Shown here in pieces: positions 17,413-25,281 of a DNA stretch of 64,000 nucleotides. Each line of letters starts with the position of its first letter. Position 1 is the stretch's first letter. The notes under the pieces were generated by a model that was not told the origin of the DNA, did no database searches, and worked only from the letters and a program-made list of their open reading frames with translations. The stretch is from Candidatus Aalborgicola lynettensis. GTDB lineage: Bacteria; Pseudomonadota; Gammaproteobacteria; Burkholderiales; Burkholderiaceae_C. The position numbers and the translations under genes were made by a program. The stretch lies in assembly GCA_016719405.1 (NCBI GenBank), contig JADJZE010000021.1:434001-498000 (forward strand). The letters run 5' to 3'.

Positions 17413-17771
17413 ACAAGGTATTGAAGTTCGGTATTGCGCCAGTGCCTGTGCAGCGCGCCCGCACACTGGCGATTGCGGCGGGAACACGCCAACGCGGCAA
17501 AGATGAACCCAACGTTTGGTTTCCCACTGTGACCGCCATGGCACGGGTGCTGTCCGATGAGAACATGGCCTTGCTCAAGGTCATTCGTGAGAGTCATCCA
17601 GACTCCATGGACGCCTTAGCCAAGGCGGTCGGGAAACATGCGCCCAACGTGTCGCGGTCGCTGCACACCATGGCCCAATATGGTTTGGTCAAGCTCACCA
17701 AGCATGGCCGAACGGTCATTCCGCAGGCTACATCCGAGAGGGTTACTGTTGATTTTTCCTGGGGTGGCTGA
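17409..17771 (+). CDS. TumA-family HTH antitoxin
   Basis: This 120-residue protein has a winged helix-turn-helix near residues 55-105 (NMALLKVIRES, MDALAKAVGKHAPNVSRSLH, MAQYGLVKLTKHGRTVIPQA). The family is the predicted DNA-binding partner of TumE-type toxins. The toxin gene comes first and overlaps it by four bases, an order shared with HigBA at 47 kb. It probably binds the inverted repeat at 16999-17017 and neutralises the toxin by complex formation, both inferred. Confidence 0.8.
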   Translation: MNKVLKFGIAPVPVQRARTLAIAAGTRQRGKDEPNVWFPTVTAMARVLSDENMALLKVIRESHPDSMDALAKAVGKHAPNVSRSLHTMAQYGLVKLTKHGRTVIPQATSERVTVDFSWGG

Positions 17772-17841
17772 CATTACATCGCTGAATCAAGCGATTTCAG
17801 CAAATAACGTGTCACTCTTTCATAGGGGAAATCCGCTCGTT

Positions 17842-18495
17842 TTACCTTTTCGAGGGGATGGGCTCATTTAGCCTGCTACGCGGTCGGCTGGGTTTGCGCT
17901 TCTTGGCCGCATCACCGGTTGCAGCAGGGGCGACAAGGGGCGGGCTTTCGGCCTCGTCCAGCCACAGCAGCGCGTCGACGTAGGACATGAAGCGGTTCAG
18001 GTAGTCGGGCGCGGTGTCCCGCATCACCGACAGGGCGCGCAGCACCAGCTGGTGCGAGTTAAGCGGGCCCGCGTTCTCGGGTGCCTGGGCCAGGGCTTGG
18101 GTGAGCTGTTTTTCCACGCTGAGCTGGGTCCAGGTCGCCCGAAAATCGCGCACGGATTTGAGCTCGGGCCGCGCATTAACCACTGCGGCACGCCCGCCCA
18201 CAAGCGTTTCGGTATTCTGAGGTTGCTGTGCCAGCCGGCGGGTCAGCTCGGCCAGGGCGCTGGGTCGCCCCAGACTAGGGGAACCGGTTACACGGGGTTG
18301 CGTGTGCACGCTCTGGTAGCGCGCCAGCGCCTGGTGCAGCTTACCGTCCAGAAGGTTTTTCACCTCACCATCAAAGCCTTTTGCGCGCCGGGCCAGGGCC
18401 TCCAGGTAGTGCAGGCGTACCGCATCGTGGGGCGTGGTGCCCGTCGTGCGCAGCGCCGCCACGGCGGCAACAGGATCCCAAGGCGCGTCGTTCAT
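17842..18495 (-). CDS. DUF2894 protein of the MotAB-like four-gene operon
   Basis: This 217-residue protein has an N-terminal helical part (DPVAAVAALRTTG, DAVRLHYLEALARRAKG) and the conserved DUF2894 end LNSHQLVLRALSVMRD followed by YLNRFMSYVDALLWLDEAE. It ends in a basic tail (KKRKPSRPRSR). No signal peptide or membrane segment is visible, so it is probably cytoplasmic. Its start overlaps the OmpA-family gene by four bases. Function is unknown, and the constant association with DUF802 and OmpA suggests it is a soluble subunit or effector of that membrane complex. Confidence 0.88.
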   Translation of the reverse strand: MNDAPWDPVAAVAALRTTGTTPHDAVRLHYLEALARRAKGFDGEVKNLLDGKLHQALARYQSVHTQPRVTGSPSLGRPSALAELTRRLAQQPQNTETLVGGRAAVVNARPELKSVRDFRATWTQLSVEKQLTQALAQAPENAGPLNSHQLVLRALSVMRDTAPDYLNRFMSYVDALLWLDEAESPPLVAPAATGDAAKKRKPSRPRSRLNEPIPSKR

Positions 18496-19172
18496 GGCGC
18501 AGCGGTGTTGCCGGTGGTAGCGGTGGCTGCAGCGCTGGCCGTGGCAATGGCGTTGCTGGAGCGGGGCACCGGTGCCATCTCCACGCGCCGGTTTTGTGAT
18601 CGGCCCTTGGCATCGGCGTTGGATGCCACCGGTTGCTGGGCGCCAAACGCCGCCGCAAATACCGTAGACGACGGCATGCCCTCTTCGATCAAGGTGCGCG
18701 TAACGGTCAATGCGCGCTGGGCCGATAGCTCCCAGTTGTCTTCAAAGCGGTCTTTGCCAGCGACGATGGCGCGGTCATCGGTAAAGCCGCTGACCATCAG
18801 CAACTCTTCACGCGCACCCAGGTAGGCGCGCAAGGGTTCGACCAAACTGGTTAACAGTTGGCGCCCTTCGGGCTGCAGGGCGGCTGAATTGGTCGCAAAC
18901 AACACGCTGCCGCTGATACCAATGCGCCCGTTGTTCAGGGTGACGCGCCCGGATGCCAATGGCCCGGCCAGGGCTTCTTCCAGCGCCGAGCGCCGCTGTT
19001 CGGCAATTTTGCGCTGCTGGATTTCAGCCTCCAACTTGCTGGCCAGCTCCAGTTGCACACCCAGAACGCCGACCAAAATCAGGATAAAGGCGCCCAGCAA
19101 ACCCGACATGAGGTCGCCAAACACCGCCCATACCGGCGCAGTTTGTTCGACAGTGCCGTCCGTGTCCTCCAT
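18492..19172 (-). CDS. MotB/ZorB-like OmpA-domain membrane protein
   Basis: This 226-residue protein has one N-terminal transmembrane helix preceded by PVWAVFGDLMSGLLGAFILI. The Asp in FGDLM sits where MotB and ZorB carry their ion-binding aspartate. A short coiled stretch follows, then a C-terminal OmpA/MotB peptidoglycan-binding domain with SVLFATNSAALQPEGRQLL, DNWELSAQRALTV and GRSQNRRVEM. The architecture is that of a stator B subunit anchoring a MotA-like channel to the cell wall. The start shares one base with the DUF802 stop. Family signatures are clear; the ion-motor role is inferred. Confidence 0.9.
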   Translation of the reverse strand: MEDTDGTVEQTAPVWAVFGDLMSGLLGAFILILVGVLGVQLELASKLEAEIQQRKIAEQRRSALEEALAGPLASGRVTLNNGRIGISGSVLFATNSAALQPEGRQLLTSLVEPLRAYLGAREELLMVSGFTDDRAIVAGKDRFEDNWELSAQRALTVTRTLIEEGMPSSTVFAAAFGAQQPVASNADAKGRSQNRRVEMAPVPRSSNAIATASAAATATTGNTAAP

Positions 19173-21205
19173 CAGGCCACCTCGTCAGCGAGTGCTGCCG
19201 GTTGCTGGCGCAGGGCGCGCAAATCGTCCACCACTTCTTTTTGCGACGTGAGGCTCAGGTCGATGATCTCGCGCGCTTGCGCCACGTAATAGGCCAGTTG
19301 GTCGTCGCTGCGGGCCATGCTCTTGTCCATGGCCGCTTCGATGCGCTGCAGGTTGGCAATGAGCTTGTCGTTGGCCTGGTTGAACAGCTGCACCGCGAAT
19401 TGAAAGGCTTCGCCCATGCTGGCGACCTCGACCGCGCTGCTGGTGACGTGCGCCGCCGAGCCTGACAGCCGTGCCGCTTCCACATCCACCTTGTCGGCAA
19501 ACTGGCTGCCTACGCGGCCTAGCAACTCAGCCGACGATGCCACCAGCGTGTCGATGGATGCACGCTGCTCGGTGGATGCGTGCTGGATGGTGTCGAGCAG
19601 ACCGCTCAATGTCTCCAGAATGCGGCGGCGTTCTTCCAGCATGGCGTTGTCGCGCGCCATGCTGCTAGAGAGCTCGTGGCGCAACTGGCCAATGACGTCG
19701 GCCGCAGCGCGCGGCGCTTCGGCCACGGTGTCGAGCAGACGGGTGATTTCTGCCAACGTAGCATGGGCGTGGGTTTGGGCCTGTTCCGTAATCTGGCGCG
19801 CCGTAGCCTCTAGCGTGCTGCAAATCTGTTGCTGCTGGGCCAGCGAATGGGCACCGGCTTGTTGCCACTCGCGCTGCAGGGTACCGGCTACCGACTCCAG
19901 GGACTGTGTCCACGCGCCCAGCTGCTGTTGGTTGGCGCTGGCCTGGTGGGTTTGCAAGTCGGTCAGGGTCGCGCCGACCGATGCCAACAGGGTGGCGGAA
20001 CGCTCCTCGAAGGTTTCACTGAAAACTTGGTGGGACTGCTCCAACCCTTGCAGCAGTTGGCGGTTGCTGCTGTCTTGTTGGGCCAGCGCAGCGGTCCACG
20101 ACTGGGCCATGGTGCTGGCACTGGCCTCCACACGTGCGGTGAGGGCATCCAACTGGGTCTGGGTGGTGTTCACCATGCGCGCGTGCAAGGCGCTGGCTTC
20201 GCGGGCACCGCTGCTGGCACTGGCGTCGATGCGTGTCAGGAGCGCATCGAGCTGGGTCTGGGTGGTGTCGGCCAAACGTGCGTGCAGGGCGGTGGCCTCA
20301 CGGGCCATGCCAGTCAAGGTCGCTTCGGCTATAGGTTGAATGGCTTCCATTGCCACGCGCGCAGCGCTCGCCAGACTGTCTTTGAGCGACTGGTCCACCG
20401 CCTGGGCCAAGCCGGTGTAGACGCCCTGCACATGGCTGTGGAAGCTGTCCTGGTTACCCAGCAGCCGCTCTTGGAGCTGCTGGTTTTGGCGCTCCATCAG
20501 GGTCATCAGGGTCTGCAGGCTGTTCACCACGTTGGGCAGGGCCTGGGCTTGTTGCTGCAAGGCGGTGAAGGTTTCCTGGCGCTGGTGGGCCAGCGAGAAG
20601 GCTCGGAATTCGGTGGCGATCGTGCTGTCCAGCACTTGGCCGGCTTGAAGGCGTTCGCGGCGTACCAGGGCCGACATCAGCCCCAGCATGGCCGATGCGG
20701 CCACCCCTGCCAGCGAGGTACCAAACGCCAGCCCCAGGCCTTTGATGGGGGCCGCCAGCGAAGAACGCATGGCCGACAGGTCGGTGGTGCCCTCCAATGC
20801 GAACACGGCGCCGTTCAGCGTGACCACCATGCCCAAGAACGTGCCCAGCATGCCCAGCATGACCAACAGGCCGACTAGGTAGGGAGTCAGGGCAGGGCCG
20901 GGCAGGCCTGTGCGCTCGCCTTCCACCCGCAGCCGTACGGCGTTTTGCAGTGTTGGATGCAGCGTGTCTAGCCAGCCAGTGAGGCCTTCGCGGGACAGGC
21001 TCTGCGGAATGTTGGCCAGTGCGGCGGTCACGGTACGGGTTGCCCGACGGAACTGCAGCAGCTCGAATGCGCCCAATCCGTACACCCCACCAATGATGAG
21101 TGTCATGGCCAATGCCAGCGGATGGGAGGCCGCGTAACCCGCACCAACCCACACCACAGCCAGGGCGCCCACAAAAAAGGCGCCTGCGAAAGAATGCTTA
21201 TTCAT
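19172..21205 (-). CDS. DUF802 MotA/TolQ/ZorA-like protein with long coiled-coil tail
   Basis: This 677-residue protein has two transmembrane helices at residues 6-50 and two more near 105-135 (LVGLLVMLGMLGTFLGMVVT) and 150-180 (GLGLAFGTSLAGVAASAML). These resemble the MotA/TolQ/ExbB core helices. Residues 200-677 are almost all helical and rich in Gln and Ala, with internally similar segments (ATALHARLADTTQTQLDALL and ASALHARMVNTTQTQLDALT near 300-355). This long cytoplasmic tail recalls ZorA of Zorya systems. It is coupled to its neighbours by overlapping starts and stops. No function is established for DUF802 that I can name. Confidence 0.88.
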   Translation of the reverse strand: MNKHSFAGAFFVGALAVVWVGAGYAASHPLALAMTLIIGGVYGLGAFELLQFRRATRTVTAALANIPQSLSREGLTGWLDTLHPTLQNAVRLRVEGERTGLPGPALTPYLVGLLVMLGMLGTFLGMVVTLNGAVFALEGTTDLSAMRSSLAAPIKGLGLAFGTSLAGVAASAMLGLMSALVRRERLQAGQVLDSTIATEFRAFSLAHQRQETFTALQQQAQALPNVVNSLQTLMTLMERQNQQLQERLLGNQDSFHSHVQGVYTGLAQAVDQSLKDSLASAARVAMEAIQPIAEATLTGMAREATALHARLADTTQTQLDALLTRIDASASSGAREASALHARMVNTTQTQLDALTARVEASASTMAQSWTAALAQQDSSNRQLLQGLEQSHQVFSETFEERSATLLASVGATLTDLQTHQASANQQQLGAWTQSLESVAGTLQREWQQAGAHSLAQQQQICSTLEATARQITEQAQTHAHATLAEITRLLDTVAEAPRAAADVIGQLRHELSSSMARDNAMLEERRRILETLSGLLDTIQHASTEQRASIDTLVASSAELLGRVGSQFADKVDVEAARLSGSAAHVTSSAVEVASMGEAFQFAVQLFNQANDKLIANLQRIEAAMDKSMARSDDQLAYYVAQAREIIDLSLTSQKEVVDDLRALRQQPAALADEVA

Positions 21206-21978
21206 GTTTTTCCATTCACCTCATTACCCAAGGCTTGCACCAGCCCGGTGACCGGTTGCAAGCGCAACTCCCATTGCGCCAGCAATACCCCACACAACTC
21301 GTCCCGGAATCGCGCCAGCCACGCACCGGGGCGTATCCACACCGCGGAATCATCGACTTGGCCGGTTGCAGCCAGCATGTGCAAATGTTCTTGGCGCAAT
21401 GCGTTAAACCGTTTTTCCACCAATGCCGGAACCGTGGCCAACAAGCGGCGCTCGCGCTCGCTCAAAACCGTGTCAAACACGGCGTCCAACGCTGCAAGCT
21501 GACGCAAAGCGGGCGAAGCGCCCATGAGTGCTTGGCGTACAGAGGCACGCAGCGGACCCAGCCTGGAATCCATTTCCCGCTGCACCGTCACGCAAAAGCG
21601 GAGAAACGGCGCATAGGAGATGGCAATGTCAGGCCCGGTCTCGATGGGCGGAACGGGGAATTTTATGCGGGCAGAACCCGGCACTGCGGCGCAGCTGCGC
21701 TGGATCACCTGCACCATGGCGTTGCGCGTGCGCGCCAACTCCGCATGGGCGCAGGCCAAGGCGGCGGACACACCCGCTGCAGTTTGCGCCGAGCGCGCCG
21801 ACTGTGCAACAGAATTGAGCGCTGCGTACAGCGTCATGGCGTCCGTAAAACTGACCCACTGACCCAGCCGCTGGGCAAATTCCTGCTGGGAGGGTGCTGC
21901 GTTGGCTGGAACCAGATCCGCGAGGAGACGAATCAGATGGGATGTATTGAAGTGCGTGCGCAACACGGCTTGCGTCAT
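21202..21978 (-). CDS. DUF3348 protein, first gene of the MotAB-like operon
   Basis: The product has 258 residues from the ATG at 21976-21978, beginning MTQAVLRTHFNTSHLIRLLA with the conserved DUF3348 features WVSFTDAMTLYAALN and a long helical C-terminal region ending LVQALGNEVNGKT. No membrane segment is visible. A longer frame to 22050 adds 24 basic, low-complexity residues and is less likely. It leads the four-gene run and overlaps DUF802 by four bases. Its role is unknown; as the first gene it may set assembly or regulate the complex. Confidence 0.85.
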   Translation of the reverse strand: MTQAVLRTHFNTSHLIRLLADLVPANAAPSQQEFAQRLGQWVSFTDAMTLYAALNSVAQSARSAQTAAGVSAALACAHAELARTRNAMVQVIQRSCAAVPGSARIKFPVPPIETGPDIAISYAPFLRFCVTVQREMDSRLGPLRASVRQALMGASPALRQLAALDAVFDTVLSERERRLLATVPALVEKRFNALRQEHLHMLAATGQVDDSAVWIRPGAWLARFRDELCGVLLAQWELRLQPVTGLVQALGNEVNGKT

Positions 21979-22054
21979 ACCAGCGGTGCCTCTGCTTCTA
22001 TTTCTTAAGGAGGTGGTGACGCGCCCACCACAGCCGGAATCCGATTCCAACCGG

Positions 22055-22125
22055 CTGAAAAACCATCAATTAAGCCCTCAAACCCTTGTGGAATGAGCGC
22101 AAACAGCTACCAAAACACTAGCAAA
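22055..22125 (+). repeat. Dispersed palindromic repeat, copy 2
   Basis: AACCATCAATTAAGCCCTCA, then GAGCGCAAACAGCTACCAAA and ACTAGCAAA, follow the layout of the other copies (TCAAAT..GCCC..., GCGCAAGCAGCTATCAAA). The copy is diverged. It lies between infA and DUF3348. Confidence 0.5.
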
Positions 22126-22380
22126 TTACGAGGTACGACGGGGGACGGACGGTGCGCGGCCTTCAATGTGGCGGAAGTTGATGCGGCCCTTGCTCAGATC
22201 GTAGGGCGACAACTCCAGCGATACCTTGTCACCGGCCAGAATGCGGATGTGGTTTTTGCGCATTTTGCCGGCCGAGTAGGCGATCAGCTGGTGACCGTTT
22301 TCCAGGGTGACGCGAAAACGCGTGTCGGGTAACACTTCGTCAACGACGCCCATCATCTCAATCAAGTCTTCTTTGGCCAT
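22126..22380 (-). CDS. infA: Translation initiation factor IF-1
   Basis: This 84-residue S1-fold protein begins MAKEDLIEMMGVVDEVLPDT and contains FRVTLENGHQLIAYSAGKMR and KGRINFRHIEGR. It is slightly longer than the 72-residue E. coli IF-1 because of a basic C-terminal tail (APSVPRRTS), as in many betaproteobacterial second copies. IF-1 binds the 30S A site during initiation. It stands outside the ribosomal protein cluster here, which suggests one of two infA genes. Confidence 0.93.
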   Translation of the reverse strand: MAKEDLIEMMGVVDEVLPDTRFRVTLENGHQLIAYSAGKMRKNHIRILAGDKVSLELSPYDLSKGRINFRHIEGRAPSVPRRTS

Positions 22381-22405
22381 GGTGTACTCCTAATAAAAAT
22401 TGTGT

Positions 22406-22651
22406 TCAATGGGTTCGCGTCAAGTCGCGCACCCAGTCAATACCCTGCTCAATGGCATAACTCGCCGCAGCGTCCAGCGAGGAAAATTCATCATGAAACC
22501 GCATCACGCGGTCGGTAGACGCGCTGCCGCGACCGCTGGCAATCGAAACCTGTGCCGCAAATTGCCCGTTGGAGAGTCGCCGTGGGCAGGCCGCGATGCG
22601 ATATTTGCCCATCGTAATGGGTAACTGTTTTGTTGTTGTAGTAAAAATCAT
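22406..22651 (-). CDS. Small conserved hypothetical protein
   Basis: This 81-residue (or 68 if begun at the ATG at 22612) protein includes YRIAACPRRLSNGQFAAQVS, IASGRGSASTDRVMRFHDEF and DAAASYAIEQGIDWV. The pattern (basic strand, SGRGSxTxDRVMRF, then a helix with AxxFAxxQGxxWV) recalls small Burkholderiales proteins of unknown function. It lies 25 bases upstream of infA in the same direction and may be co-transcribed with it. No ribosome binding site settles the start. Confidence 0.6.
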   Translation of the reverse strand: MIFTTTTKQLPITMGKYRIAACPRRLSNGQFAAQVSIASGRGSASTDRVMRFHDEFSSLDAAASYAIEQGIDWVRDLTRTH

Positions 22652-22660
22652 CTAAAAATC

Positions 22661-22696
22661 AATAGAGCACGGGGCCTTTGGCCCGTCGTGCCCGAA
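22661..22696 (-). terminator. Possible Rho-independent terminator
   Basis: On the minus strand GGGCC-AAA-GGCCC, extended by imperfect GCACGA/CGTGC pairing, forms a strong hairpin, followed by TCTATTGATTTTTAG. It would end transcripts arriving from the reductase gene at 22982-25117 just before the small gene at 22651. Confidence 0.45.
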
Positions 22697-22981
22697 CACA
22701 CATTGGCATGCCCCCATGCCGAGGTACCCATCCAATCAACCCGATCACACATCCACTGGGAACGAAAAAATCAGGACAAACGCCATAGCAGGGGCGTCGT
22801 CAACAGGAGGGAAAATCACTATGCCGTGAGAGGATAGTGGAAGCGCTGTTGAAGGGCCGGACTGGCGACCCCTCTGCCGGGGGCGTGTACCGCCCTCAGC
22901 GTAGTGAGGGCATAGCCAGTCGCCAAAAGCGATCGGCTAATGTAACACGATGGCAAAAAATGTGTGCAAACGCTTGCGCAC
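22697..22981. other. Intergenic region with a branched inverted-repeat structure
   Basis: This stretch has no gene. It holds a hairpin GGCATG-CCCC-CATGCC at 22705-22720. At 22860-22921 is a three-stem arrangement: outer arms GACTGGC (22860-22866) and GCCAGTC (22915-22921) enclose CCCC/GGGG (22869-22872 with 22879-22882) and GCCCTCA/TGAGGGC (22892-22898 with 22905-22911). It could be a structured RNA or a repeat unit. It lies in the 3' region of the reductase transcript. Confidence 0.5.
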
Positions 22982-25117
22982 CTACTGTTGCGCATCGGCT
23001 GCAGACACCCGCTTTTTGGCGGGTGCTGCCTTTTTGGCGCTGACCGGTTTCACGGTCGTCGCTCTGGCTTTCGCCTTGCCAACGGCTTGCTCGGCGCGAG
23101 CCACCAGCGCGAGTTCGCGCACATGGGCGATGTCTTCGTCGCTGAACGGGCCATTCACGCCCGAGATGGCGGCCAGCTTCATGCCGTGTTTGAGGCCCAA
23201 CTGGTAAATCTCACGCACCTTTTCCCACTCGATGGCGCGCCCGACGGTGAAGTTTTCAAACCGGCCTTCCAGCGCCAGCACGATGGTTTCGGCCAGGCAG
23301 GCGTAGGCCAGGCCTTTGGGCAGGCCGATGTTTTTCATCTTGACCTCGCCGGGTAGCTGGATTTCGCCGGACTCAATGACCAGCACATCCGGGCGCTTGG
23401 CGACTTCGGAAGCAGGCAAGTCCAGCGGACGGGCCACGTCGGTGATGACGCAGCCGGGCTTCACATTCATGATGTCGAGCACTTTTTTGCCCGCACCCGA
23501 GGTGGCGGTGACGATCATGTCCATATCGGCAATGTCTTTGTCGGCCTGGGCGCTGAGGAAAATCTTGGCGTCGGGCGATTCTTTCAGGATGGATTCCTTG
23601 AGTTCGAGCAACTTGGCGGTCTCGGGCGACACCATGTAAACCTCTTCCACGGCACGGGCCATCAGGCGCGCGCACACCGAACCAATGGCCCCGGTGGCCC
23701 CCACCACCATGCCCTTGCACTGGACTCGCTCTTTGCCCTTTGGCTTGGGCAGCAAGCGCATGCGCAACAGCGCGTCATGCGCGGCCCACAGGGCGCCCGA
23801 TGCGCTGTAGCTGTTGCCGGTGGTGATGGGCAGGGGCGCACGCTTTGCCACAGTAACGCCTGCATCGCCCACCACCTTGGTGAATGCACCCAGGCCCATG
23901 ATTTGGGCGCCCAGGCGCTTGGCCATGGCGGCCGCATCGAGCAGGCGCCGGTAGGTGAATTCGGGGTCGTGGCGCATGATTTCTTTGGGCGTGCCGCCCA
24001 CCGAAATGAGCCAACCTTCAGCCTTGACGCCGGTGGGCGACTCGATGCCGGTCACCTTGGAATACACAAAGGGCGGCGCATAGGCCATGATTTTTTCCAG
24101 CGAGTTCATCATCACCGGCGGCGACACCTGCGACAGCAGCTCAATGGGTTTGACCTTCTTGAAGTATTCCTGCGACAAGGGGTGGATGACAAAGGCGAAG
24201 CGGTTGACGCGTTGGTTGCCGTTGGGGTGCACGATGCGCGGCTCTTGCTGCAAGCCGGTGATGATTTCCAGGTAGTCGTCTTCCAGAATGTCGCGCGGCT
24301 GCTTGCCGGTGGCGGCCAGGATCATGGCGTCGAGCAACTGCGCGCCCAGCACATGGCCCTGCATGCAGGGCGAGCCGTCGATCACGGTGGCCACGCCCTT
24401 GTCGCGCAACATCGCCATGCGCTCGTCGTTCACCGTGGAGGTGATGATGGTTTTGCCCGCCAACTCTTCCAGCCCAAAATCATCGAGTTCGTGCACCGGG
24501 GCGACGATGACCGACGCCTTTTGCATCGCCTTGCGCAGCACAAAGCGCGTCCACTCCTTGACTGGACCAGTACCAATAGCCGAGGGCAGCGACCAGTCTT
24601 TGACGTAATGGGCGCCGGTGGAATAGAGGTTGAGCGCGTCCAGCGTGCCCAGCAATTTGGGCACCCCGAGCTGCATCAGGGGGTCGGCAAACTGCAGGTT
24701 GGTGGTGTACTCGGCCATGGACAAGGCCAGCTTGTAATCGGTCAGACCCGAAAAGAACAGCACCCGGGCGTTGTTGAAGAAGTTGCCCAGTTGCGTTTGC
24801 GCGTGGCGCACCGCCCATTCCTGAAAAATATCGCCCAATCGGCCACCCGTGGTGACCGGGGCGGTGTGGGCTGCAGCCATCAGCCGCGCGCTGTCTTTGG
24901 CAATAAAGCGGCGCGAGCCCACTTTGTAATGGTCTTTGAGCACCCCCAAGCCAATGGCGGCGGCTTTCTTGTCCCACTCCTTGACCAGCTTGACGGCGGC
25001 CAGCGTACTGCCGTTGGTGCCGATGCGGCGCACATGGAGCTTTTCGCCGAGAAAGGTGGTGACGAAATCGAAATCCTGGTTGCTGGAGCCCAGGCTGATG
25101 CTGACAACGTGTTTCAT
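22982..25117 (-). CDS. Two-domain protein with acyl-ACP reductase (AAR)-like C-terminus
   Basis: The product has 711 residues from the ATG at 25117. From about residue 310 on it follows the whole length of cyanobacterial acyl-ACP reductase: FVIHPLSQEYFKKV, APPFVYSKVTGIESPTGVKA, LGAFTKVVGDAG, TTGNSYSASGALWAA, NADPH site VVGATGAIGSVCARL, and YACLAETIVLALEGRFENF with the cysteine at the catalytic position of AAR. AAR makes fatty aldehydes from acyl-ACP. The first 300 residues are an extra domain I do not recognise (QEWAVRHAQTQLGNFFNNAR, DGSPCMQGHVLGAQLLDAM). The C-terminus is a Lys/Ala-rich tail. No aldehyde decarbonylase gene is visible nearby, so the product and role are open. Confidence 0.8.
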   Translation of the reverse strand: MKHVVSISLGSSNQDFDFVTTFLGEKLHVRRIGTNGSTLAAVKLVKEWDKKAAAIGLGVLKDHYKVGSRRFIAKDSARLMAAAHTAPVTTGGRLGDIFQEWAVRHAQTQLGNFFNNARVLFFSGLTDYKLALSMAEYTTNLQFADPLMQLGVPKLLGTLDALNLYSTGAHYVKDWSLPSAIGTGPVKEWTRFVLRKAMQKASVIVAPVHELDDFGLEELAGKTIITSTVNDERMAMLRDKGVATVIDGSPCMQGHVLGAQLLDAMILAATGKQPRDILEDDYLEIITGLQQEPRIVHPNGNQRVNRFAFVIHPLSQEYFKKVKPIELLSQVSPPVMMNSLEKIMAYAPPFVYSKVTGIESPTGVKAEGWLISVGGTPKEIMRHDPEFTYRRLLDAAAMAKRLGAQIMGLGAFTKVVGDAGVTVAKRAPLPITTGNSYSASGALWAAHDALLRMRLLPKPKGKERVQCKGMVVGATGAIGSVCARLMARAVEEVYMVSPETAKLLELKESILKESPDAKIFLSAQADKDIADMDMIVTATSGAGKKVLDIMNVKPGCVITDVARPLDLPASEVAKRPDVLVIESGEIQLPGEVKMKNIGLPKGLAYACLAETIVLALEGRFENFTVGRAIEWEKVREIYQLGLKHGMKLAAISGVNGPFSDEDIAHVRELALVARAEQAVGKAKARATTVKPVSAKKAAPAKKRVSAADAQQ

Positions 25118-25197
25118 GGTGGCAGGGAGTAAGGGAGTCGTAGGAACCCCTATTTTTCCACCCAATTCACCGCGTCAACCCCTGTTACCGCAATAAA

Positions 25198-25257
25198 GCA
25201 TCAAATTGGCCCATTGCGCGCGCCAGATGCGCGCAAGACACTATCAAAATAATAGCG
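25198..25257 (+). repeat. Dispersed palindromic repeat, copy 3
   Basis: CATCAAATTGGCCCATTGCG, then CGCGCCAGATGCGCGCAAGA and CACTATCAAAATAATAGCG match the repeat family, with a GCGCG-stem in the centre. It lies between the reductase and carbonic anhydrase genes. Confidence 0.7.
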
Positions 25258-25281
25258 ATTCAGCATCACCGCACGGGTGCA

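Noticed and set aside
17842..21978. Calling the DUF802 operon a Zorya defence system
   Set aside because: There is no ZorC, ZorD or ZorE homologue. The resemblance covers only the A and B motor subunits, so it is reported as Zorya-like in architecture only.
18052..22008. Long plus-strand frames opposite the DUF802/OmpA/DUF3348 genes
   Set aside because: They are composition shadows in GC-rich DNA, with no domain, no ribosome binding sites and biased third positions that follow the minus-strand genes.
22005..22018. CACCTCCTT on the minus strand, like the 3' end of 16S rRNA
   Set aside because: Only nine bases match and no other rRNA sequence surrounds them. It is a chance match to an anti-Shine-Dalgarno sequence.
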